A DNA stretch of 27,279 nucleotides from Nemertoderma westbladi (lineage: Eukaryota > Xenacoelomorpha > Nemertodermatida > Nemertodermatidae). The notes below the pieces were generated by a model. That model did not search any database. It was not told where the DNA came from and saw only the letters and a program-made list of their open reading frames with translations. Location of the stretch: NCBI GenBank assembly GCA_032718475.1, contig JAUCBJ010006484.1, positions 1-27,279 on the forward strand, read 5' to 3'. Numbering within the stretch: the stretch's first letter is position 1; every line of letters begins with the position of its first letter. Below are positions 20,661-27,279 of this stretch, piece after piece. The position numbers and the translations under genes were made by a program.

Positions 20661-23237
20661 AGCCTCGGCGGTGCGGTGTCTAAACGGGTCATTAAGCGGC
20701 CGCCGGCAACCGTTCGGCAGACCTCCGCGTCATCTAAACCTCGAACTCTCGAACCAGGTGAGGATCAATCACTCCGCAAGGTCGCCAGTGCCACAGACCT
20801 AACGGCTCGCAACGACCTCACGGCTCGCCCCCAGATTCTCCGCCCCATGACTCCCTCCTCCCAGACGCGCAACCGCTCCCAATCGGTGACGTCATCGGTG
20901 ACGCCCCCCACTTCCGTCCCTACACGCGTCCGACGGCCTTCCATCGGGAGCGGAATCCCCAGTCCGGTTAAATCGAGCGCGCGGTCCCGGGTCTGCCAGT
21001 CGCAGCCGGGAAGTCGCAGCACCTCCCCGGGGCCGCGCGCGCCGCAGCCGACCGAGTACTACACGCCGAGCCGCGCACCCGCGCGATACCCCGCCAGCGC
21101 GGGACATAGTCGCGAGACCTCCCCGAACCGTTCCCGACGACTCCCCGCTCGTCGCGCCTCCGACCACCTCGCAGTGCTCGACCACTCGCGGCACTCCGAG
21201 GCCGTCGTCGCTGAGGCCTTGCGCTACCCGCGACGCCGCTACGAGTCGCGTTGCTCCGATGACGAGGACTCAGACGCCTCCTCGCTGTGCTCCTTCGGTT
21301 CGATCCGGCGTTGCGTCGACGACGTCCCGGAAGTGCTCGCGCGGTGCGCGTCGTCGACGTGGTCCGACCGGAAGGAAGGCCTCCACGGCCTCCAGTCCAT
21401 CCTCCACTCCAACCGACTGCTCCACCACGGGGAAATTAAACGCGTCACCGAACTGTTCACCCGAATGTTCGCCGACCCCCACGGGAAGGTGTTCGGAATG
21501 TTCCTAGACGTCCTAATCGACTTCGTGCAGTGCTACTACGCGGACCTCGATGATTGGCTGTATCTATTGGTTACGCGTCTCCTACAGAAGATGGGCACGG
21601 ACCTTCTGGGTTCGGTTATCGGTAAACTCAACCGCGCTTTGGACGCAGTCCGCGAGGTCTTCCCTTGCAGCCTCCAGTTCCACTCTGTGATGAGATTCAT
21701 TGCCGATCAAACCCAAACTAAAAACCTAAAGGTTAAAATCGCTGTGCTGAAGTATTTATCCTCGTTGCCCAATAGGATGGAAACACACGAGTTTACCAAC
21801 ATAAGCGAAACTCGACTCGCGATTTCCGCGATTATAAAATGGTCGAAAGACGCGAAGAGCGCTGAAGTCCGTAAACTCAGTGCCGTAGTTATAATAGCGC
21901 TGTTCGATTTGAACACTCCCGAGTTTAGTTCCATTGTTGGGGTTCTACCTAAGAATTTCCAACAAGATATTTCCAAGATAATAAAGTCGCATATTAGTAA
22001 CAGTGAGTCTGGGGTTGTTCCCTCGTCCCCCGCAGGGGGCGTAGCGGCTTATACCAGGGGTTCTCCCGGGCACGGAGGGGGGCATTACGATAACTCGTTG
22101 AGTTTCTCCAACCCCGAGGAGGTCAGGGGGGCACTGCGACGGACGTCCGCCGCTATACAGAACTATCAGTACGAGACGGGGACAGACGCGAGGTTAGGGG
22201 TCATGGGTAGTAGGGTGGGGGGCTCGGGTGGCAGAATGGTGGATGTGGGGAGTAGAGTGGAAGCGGTGGATGGCACAGTGGGAGGCGCGGATGGCACTTC
22301 GGGGTTGGTAGATGGGAGAGTAGGAAGCGGTGACGGTGCAGAACTGCGGAACGAGGGATCCCGTTCGACGGGGCCTGCTAGCTCCCCCGTTGGACGCGAC
22401 TATCCCGGGTCAATGACCTCCCCGCGACGGGACTACAATCCGTTGAACTACCGCGACGCCGACGGCGGGGGTCTAGTCGACGACGACAGTGAATCAGAAG
22501 ACGAGGACGAACAATGCGACTACCTCATCCATCTACTCCGGGAACTGTCCAATCACAACGCGCGATACGAGCAGCGTAAAGCGGCGCTCAGCGACCTGTT
22601 GTCCATGGTGCGGGAGCACTCGGCGCTGCGCGTCTGGCACCAACACTTTAAGACGGTCCTGTTGATGCTGCTGGAGACGCTGGGCGACCGAGACGCCGGG
22701 GTCCGGGCCATGTCGTTGCGAGTACTCCGTGAGTCTATCCGTCGCCAACGCGACCAGTTCGCCGACTACGCCGAACTCACCATCCTCAAGGTGCTTGAGG
22801 CCCACCGGGACCCCCAGAAGGAGGTCCAACGGGCCGCCGAGGAGACCGCTCTCGTCATCTCGGAGTGCATCGATCCCGGCGTCTGTATCCGGGTCCTCAA
22901 CCCCACCATTCCCTCGGCCGAGTTCCCGGTAAACCTCGCCGCTATTAAACTCCTCACCGACGTGCTCCAATACGTCACCCATAGCAACGCGGTGGTCCTT
23001 CTCCCCGACGTCGTCCCCGGCGTCATTAGGACCTACGACAACGTAGAATCCTCTGTTCGCAAGGCCTCGGTGTTTTGTCTCGTCGAACTTTACCAAAAGG
23101 TAGGTGAGACTCTAATGCAGCCCTACACCTCCAAACTTACCAGCAGTAAAATGAAACTACTAAATCTATATATCAAACGGGCGCAGAATAAAGCTGGCGG
23201 TAGTGGTGATAACACACCCAGGGACGAGAACAGATGA
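20658..23237 (+). CDS. CLASP: CLASP, coding exon 2 (SxIP linker, TOG3, C-terminal domain)
   Basis: C-terminal half of the CLASP protein, continuing exon 1 in phase 0 and starting ESLGGAVSKR. Numbering follows the 1407-residue spliced product. Residues 549-767 are a basic Ser/Pro/Arg-rich linker with one SxIP motif, SGIP at 646-649, the EB1-binding signal, and QSQPGSRSTSPG, which matches the CLASP linker. Residues 768-996 form TOG3 (STWSDRKEGLHGLQ, FTRMFADPHGKVF, ADQTQTKNLKVKIAVLKY, NTPEF). Residues 997-1154 are a poorly conserved Gly-rich linker and 1155-1167 an acidic stretch. Residues 1168-1390 form the CLASP C-terminal domain (LLRELSNHNARYEQRKAAL, LLETLGDRDAGVRAMSLRVLRE, YDNVESSVRKASVFCLVELYQ, SSKMKLLNLYIKRAQ). 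In known CLASPs this domain binds CLIP-170 and other partners at plus ends, Golgi and kinetochores. The stop is TGA at 23235. Codon composition is strongly GC-rich in the linker and AT-richer around 21700-22000. Confidence 0.94.
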   Translation, partial: ESLGGAVSKRVIKRPPATVRQTSASSKPRTLEPGEDQSLRKVASATDLTARNDLTARPQILRPMTPSSQTRNRSQSVTSSVTPPTSVPTRVRRPSIGSGIPSPVKSSARSRVCQSQPGSRSTSPGPRAPQPTEYYTPSRAPARYPASAGHSRETSPNRSRRLPARRASDHLAVLDHSRHSEAVVAEALRYPRRRYESRCSDDEDSDASSLCSFGSIRRCVDDVPEVLARCASSTWSDRKEGLHGLQSILHSNRLLHHGEIKRVTELFTRMFADPHGKVFGMFLDVLIDFVQCYYADLDDWLYLLVTRLLQKMGTDLLGSVIGKLNRALDAVREVFPCSLQFHSVMRFIADQTQTKNLKVKIAVLKYLSSLPNRMETHEFTNISETRLAISAIIKWSKDAKSAEVRKLSAVVIIALFDLNTPEFSSIVGVLPKNFQQDISKIIKSHISNSESGVVPSSPAGGVAAYTRGSPGHGGGHYDNSLSFSNPEEVRGALRRTSAAIQNYQYETGTDARLGVMGSRVGGSGGRMVDVGSRVEAVDGTVGGADGTSGLVDGRVGSGDGAELRNEGSRSTGPASSPVGRDYPGSMTSPRRDYNPLNYRDADGGGLVDDDSESEDEDEQCDYLIHLLRELSNHNARYEQRKAALSDLLSMVREHSALRVWHQHFKTVLLMLLETLGDRDAGVRAMSLRVLRESIRRQRDQFADYAELTILKVLEAHRDPQKEVQRAAEETALVISECIDPGVCIRVLNPTIPSAEFPVNLAAIKLLTDVLQYVTHSNAVVLLPDVVPGVIRTYDNVESSVRKASVFCLVELYQKVGETLMQPYTSKLTSSKMKLLNLYIKRAQNKAGGSGDNTPRDENR
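22197..22228 (+). other. Candidate G-quadruplex in the coding strand
   Basis: Five G runs of three or more (22197-22200, 22205-22207, 22213-22215, 22217-22222, 22226-22228) are separated by loops of 1-5 bases, which fits the usual G-quadruplex rule. It lies in the region coding for the Gly-rich linker between TOG3 and the C-terminal domain, so the mRNA could fold here as well. Confidence 0.6.
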
Positions 23238-23915
23238 CCGATATCATTTAGATAAACTATTTAATTCAAAGTAAACTAGACGCTGGATTTCGAACTGTAC
23301 AGGTTTTGTGACCAAGTTGGTTAAATGTTTGGGGTTGTCCACTGTAATTTTTCCTCTGGTGTGTTAAGAAAGAATCGCATTTGTATCATTTAAATTTAGT
23401 TCTGTTTTCCAAAAAAGTTAAACCGCTTTTATTGTTATTTATCGATATGGTAATAATGTAATTTGTATGAATGGTTTGTGTATATTTGTGTTTGTATAAT
23501 TATTTTCTCATCTGTGGAAAAACATCTGCAGAAATTGGAACCTTCGAAAGTGTTGAAAATATTTTGTAATTTTCAATCAGAAATATAATATGTTTGTTTT
23601 TTTGTTGAATGTGACTGAGAGCAATTTAATGGAGGAATTTTATAGTCGACAACTTCAATAGTAACGAGTAACTAACAACAATATCTGGAATGAAGGATAG
23701 ATCAGGTTATCTAAACCAAATTTAGGAGATTTATATTATTAGCAGTTTAGCATCTACATCTATTTATAATCGCTGCAAGTCGATTTTATTAGGGAATTGG
23801 ACACATTTATTTTCCTGTGTATTTCGTTATTAATGCTTTCGTCTTGCCCTCAGTAACTGTTAGATACTCAATCTTCATTTTGCCCATTATAAGTCAGTTC
23901 CTACGGTTAATTTTC

Positions 23916-23921
23916 AATAAA
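23916..23921 (+). terminator. Candidate poly(A) signal AATAAA
   Basis: This is the first canonical AATAAA after the stop codon, 680 bases downstream. It is followed by T-rich and GTGT-containing sequence (AATTGTGTCTTATTTTTTGTG), which is a plausible downstream element. Confidence 0.4.
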
Positions 23922-24102
23922 TTTATTATTAATTGTGTCTTATTTTTTGTGACTCTTATGTTTTGCTATTCAAATATATTATTTTTTGTAGGCTTCCTAT
24001 TTTTCCTTTTTTTAGATGCTATTATTACATTAATTTTGCTAATATTAACTAAGTTTCAAACTCTTTTATCTGTCGAGTCAATAATAATTTATGACTATAT
24101 AC

Positions 24103-24108
24103 AATAAA
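24103..24108 (+). terminator. Alternative poly(A) signal AATAAA
   Basis: This is the second canonical hexamer, in TATACAATAAATTATT. It may give a longer 3' UTR isoform. AATAAA is frequent by chance in DNA this AT-rich. Confidence 0.3.
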
Positions 24109-24130
24109 TTATTATAATGAATTAATTTAG

Positions 24131-24849
24131 TGAATCTTATTGAGTCTAATATTTTGTCCTCGGTTTTGCTGGTACCGGTATGCGTATGGGTTTATTTTAG
24201 CTTCTACTTTTACTCAGTTTTTTTTTCCAAACAGTCTGCAATATGTATTTAATATGACTGTATATCTATAACCATCACAGGTACTACACGACTATGACTC
24301 TTGCACGATCTAGATTCTAACGGGTACCAACCTGTCGCTGCACTTAATATAGTTTAATTAATAGGACCACATAATTATTGGCTAATCATTTATTATGTAG
24401 CCTTCAGCACAGCTGTTCGCGTTCGGTATTATTTGATTGGATAATTTTCTCTATGTCCCGGAAAGTCTACCAACCTGGTTTATTCCTTATTATTGGCGAC
24501 GTATTTTATTATTCGCAACGAATAAAAAACATTTGTTTTCTCTGCATGTGTGATTTGGGAAAATTTGATGTTTTAAAATTCGAAATGCATTTATAATTAA
24601 TATTATTTCAGTTCTGTTTAAACAAATATAAAATTATAAGCGATAACAATGGCTAATGTTGCGATTCTTGTTAAAATATTGTATTAATATTACTTGCGGT
24701 ATTGATTATATATAATAATCGAATGTTTGTATTATTCACGAATTTTATTTTATACGAATCAAATGCCTAGCGATCCCAGATGTTTCTTCTTAAATTTTTT
24801 CGATTTAATGGTTTCATGTTTCTTAAATGTTTCTTAACAAGTTATTATT
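24131..24849. other. AT-rich downstream DNA, no gene seen
   Basis: Only short frames without recognisable similarity occur, plus a further AATAAA at 24521. I see no RNA gene. The last nine bases (24841-24849, GTTATTATT) are the left target duplication of the next element. Confidence 0.5.
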
Positions 24850-25079
24850 GGGTCAGAGTAAAACGCGGATCCGGATCCGGATTCGGATTCTACATTTAAC
24901 ATTGTCCCTACGGAAGTCGATTTTTTTACATTTTTATAACTCCCAAAAATAAAACTATAACCTGTTCTATTGACTTTAGTTTATTGTTTTGGTTAAAATA
25001 ACGTGCCACTGTAACCTGCTCCTTTCCCTTAATTGATAATTTTGGAATCCGGATCCGGATCCGCGTTTTACACCTACCC
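24850..25079. mobile_element. MITE-like TIR element, 230 bp, 9-bp target duplication
   Basis: The left end begins GGGTCAGAGTAAAACGCGG and continues through GGATCC repeats to GGATTC near 24885. The right end is its reverse complement: GGGTAGGTGTAAAACGCGG, then the same GGATCC and GGATTC. A core of about 27 bases is identical and the outer nine bases are partly matched. It is flanked by GTTATTATT (24841-24849) and GTTATTATA (25080-25088), a 9-bp duplication with one mismatch. The interior has no coding capacity and shares a TTTATTGTTTTGGTT...CCACTGTAACC segment with about 1655-1720. The GGGT ends and 9-bp duplication are as in the 221-1385 element, suggesting the same (MULE-like) superfamily. 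Confidence 0.8.
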
Positions 25080-25649
25080 GTTATTATATAAACTTTTATA
25101 TGAAAAAAACAATTATCGGGACTTTAAAATATGTTTTAATAGTAAAAGATGATTAAACTGATAGAACAGTTCGATTTTATAACATAACATAACATTGATT
25201 TTGATTTGATTGTATTCTGAATTGTAATTCTATGCATATTATACAGTACACTGAATTTTAATTGGTTCAAATAACTAAATCACAAGTCATGTTTTTCTTA
25301 AATTGTTCTTGAATTATGGCTAATTCAATCATTTATTTTCTTGCGGTGTTTCTTATAAAATAAAATGCGATGTATATTTTTCAAATTAAGTTACAAATTT
25401 GGTCTACTATACGATTAATATCTGTGGCCTTTGGCCTACCGCCTCCATTACCAAATTGTAGAGTATTTTTTGCTCATTGCGCTGTCTTTTAGGGCATATA
25501 TATTGTGTTTGTCCCTATCCCATTCTATGCTAATATGATTTCGGTGGTGCATTGTTTATATTTAGTCTATAGCCAAGCTTCAATCAGTTATTAATTATAA
25601 TTGGTTGTATACTCACTCAGTGTGTTATTGAGTGTAGTAACTGAGTGCT

Positions 25650-25748
25650 TATGTATATTATTCCTTACTAATGAGTATATACTAATTGTGTATGTATATT
25701 ATTCCTTACTAATGAGTATATACTAACTGCGTATGTATATTATTCTGT
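25650..25748. repeat. Tandem repeat, 41 bp x 2.4
   Basis: Copies starting TATGTATATTATTC begin at 25650, 25691 and 25732. The first two are nearly identical, each with CTTACTAATGAGTATATAC, and the third is partial. Confidence 0.9.
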
Positions 25749-26437
25749 ACTTTACCATATCCATAATCCGTCAGTTTTTATTTCTCAGCTGTCATTTTGT
25801 TTCATTATGTAAATTTGTAGATGAATATTATTACAATTTATCTCATTTTATTTTCTGGACGGTTAGACAAGGGAAGGGAAACGTAAAACTCTACAACTAT
25901 TAATTGTTGTGGTGTTTTTATGTTTTTAACATTCTTCCATCATGCGAAACATAGTGTGCCGATTATACGGATATGAGTGAATAACGGAACGACCAATTCC
26001 TCCTTCCGATTCTCTTGGGGGTCGAACCTGATACATTCGGTTTCATAGTTCCCTTTTAATCAGTCCCATTTATTTTAATTCTATTGTATTGCAGTTATAT
26101 ATTTCATAATCTCCGGCGTATTTTCGTGTCCCTTGTTCTTTATGAACTGAATATTTATTGTCCATAATTTAGTTTACTCTTACTAAAATGCTTTGTATGA
26201 TTGCTCTGCCATTCTGTTAGGTATAATAACAAACACCCGGTGTAGTTTATGTCCTATTGGGCTAGCATTGCATCACTTACCCAACCATCTGCCGCACAAT
26301 CTTGTTCTAAACGGCTTCTGTAATTCTCTATGACATTGGATCTCGTCTTCTTACCATCGCGGTTTGATTACACCAGGACGCGTAAATGTGAAATCAATTG
26401 CTGACCTTTAAATGAGAATTGAATCGATATCTGTGTG

Positions 26438-26438
<1 letters not shown>

Positions 26439-26466
<28 letters not shown>
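26439..26466 (+). repeat. Poly-G run (28 G)
   Basis: An uninterrupted run of 28 G follows CTGTGTGA. It could form a quadruplex. The true length is uncertain because such homopolymers are sequenced poorly. Confidence 0.9.
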
Positions 26467-26469
<3 letters not shown>

Positions 26470-27279
26470 TGTTAGATTAGAAGGATCTTTATGATCAAAG
26501 ACAATTAACTGCTGTTACCTTTTGAGTTTTCGCTACGACCACTGTTTCGTGATTCTGCACTTAATGGTCACCCCACACCCCCCTATATGTCACACAGACA
26601 ATGTTTAAGGATTCATTTAATAATTCACAAGGGCTATTTACTAACCAAGATATGGCCAATGTACTATTATATTAATTACACTTACTGATACTCATAACAA
26701 CTGCGACCAATATCTTTACATACTTAAAACAAACCTCACCATTATCCGTTTCCGTTTGTTGTTATAGTTATCTGTGTACCTACAACCATTCGCATCCTGT
26801 CACGAAATCCCAATGAATATTTGGCCGAGGCCTTGCCACACTTAACATTCGTAAATGAAATTAAACCTCAGAGTTTGACAATAGAGATCATTAGTATATG
26901 ACACCCTGTATTGGTTCGTTAAGGAATGATTGCCAAGTTTGTGGGGGAGGTGGAACGCAAAGTCACGATGATAATAAATTTGTAATCCCAAGTGCCTATG
27001 AATCGCTATTATTAGATTAGTTATTATGAGCTCAAGTTACAGTGGGTTGGTTGGGCACAGGTTGGTCAATTAAATTAACCAGTAATTAATGTACAGTAAT
27101 TACTATAATTACTGTTCCTATTCGATATTACTATTTGTCATTTGAATGTTCCCGTCGTTCTTAAGCAGCGGAATTGAAAATAAATAACAACAATATTTTG
27201 TAACATTGTGTGGTTTTAGCATCTTTGGTTACTTCTCCAACACAACACCTCCACAGCTCGCGTTCAACCATCAATGCCA

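Larger units (their letters stand above)
23238..24130 (+). other. Probable CLASP 3' UTR
   Basis: AT-rich sequence without a convincing frame follows the TGA. Canonical AATAAA signals occur at 23916-23921 and 24103-24108, and a weaker AATATA near 23582. The UTR end cannot be fixed from sequence alone. Confidence 0.5.
25080..27279. other. AT-rich intergenic DNA, no gene seen
   Basis: No coding region, tRNA or other RNA gene could be supported on either strand. The stretch holds the 41-bp tandem repeat and the G run listed separately. Confidence 0.5.

Noticed and set aside
20765-23096. Minus-strand and alternative-frame ORFs overlapping CLASP exon 2
   Set aside because: They are shadows of a GC-rich coding exon whose plus frame matches CLASP throughout.
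23817-24596. Small Phe/Ile/Leu-rich frames downstream of CLASP as membrane proteins
   Set aside because: The composition is what AT-rich DNA gives by chance. There is no good start context and no recognisable family; they lie in the probable 3' UTR and downstream DNA.
26005-26045. tRNA-like T-loop (GGTTCGAC on the minus strand)
   Set aside because: The flanking bases do not form a T-stem, and no D-arm or acceptor stem is present.

Overview
The window is eukaryotic, most likely from an invertebrate animal. It carries one gene, a CLASP (CLIP-associating protein; Orbit/MAST) orthologue on the + strand, set in AT-rich non-coding DNA with short mobile elements. The evidence for an animal is the full metazoan CLASP architecture, a Kozak-type start, GT-AG splice signals, and flanks holding A/T homopolymers and transposon-derived inverted repeats. 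I cannot name the species.

Layout. 1-3366 is non-coding and includes a 1.17-kb terminal-inverted-repeat element with a 9-bp target duplication, a smaller inverted repeat, a 42-bp tandem repeat and three GGCGCGC motifs just upstream of the gene. 3406-5049 is CLASP coding exon 1 (548 codons; TOG1 and TOG2). 5050-20657 is the only intron in the coding region that I can see, 15.6 kb long. 20658-23237 is CLASP coding exon 2 (859 codons plus stop; SxIP linker, TOG3 and C-terminal domain). Joining the two exons keeps phase and gives a 1407-residue protein, the usual CLASP length. 23238-27279 is the 3' UTR and downstream DNA, with a 230-bp MITE-like element, a 41-bp tandem repeat and a 28-base G run.

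The striking part is the intron. About 99% of it is one minisatellite (5029-20502), roughly 480 units of 33 bp with a minority of 21-bp units. The unit straddles the exon 1/intron boundary: it carries the last 21 bases of the exon followed by the start of an intron. Every 33-bp unit therefore carries its own 5' splice site, most often the perfect U1-complementary CAG|GTAAGT. I estimate more than 400 consecutive candidate donors in front of a single acceptor. Both unit lengths are multiples of three and the donor lies between codons, so for the first 3.9 kb any donor could be used without breaking the CLASP frame; each 33-bp unit included would add VSSVGSITSSQ-type residues.

Each CAG-type unit also looks like a juxtaposed acceptor/donor, the arrangement of a recursive splice site. 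The array shows long-range duplications (offsets 1359, 997, about 3000 and 5492 bp), which point to repeated unequal exchange. The huge open frames on the minus strand and in the second plus frame across the array are by-products of the repeat and are not annotated as genes.
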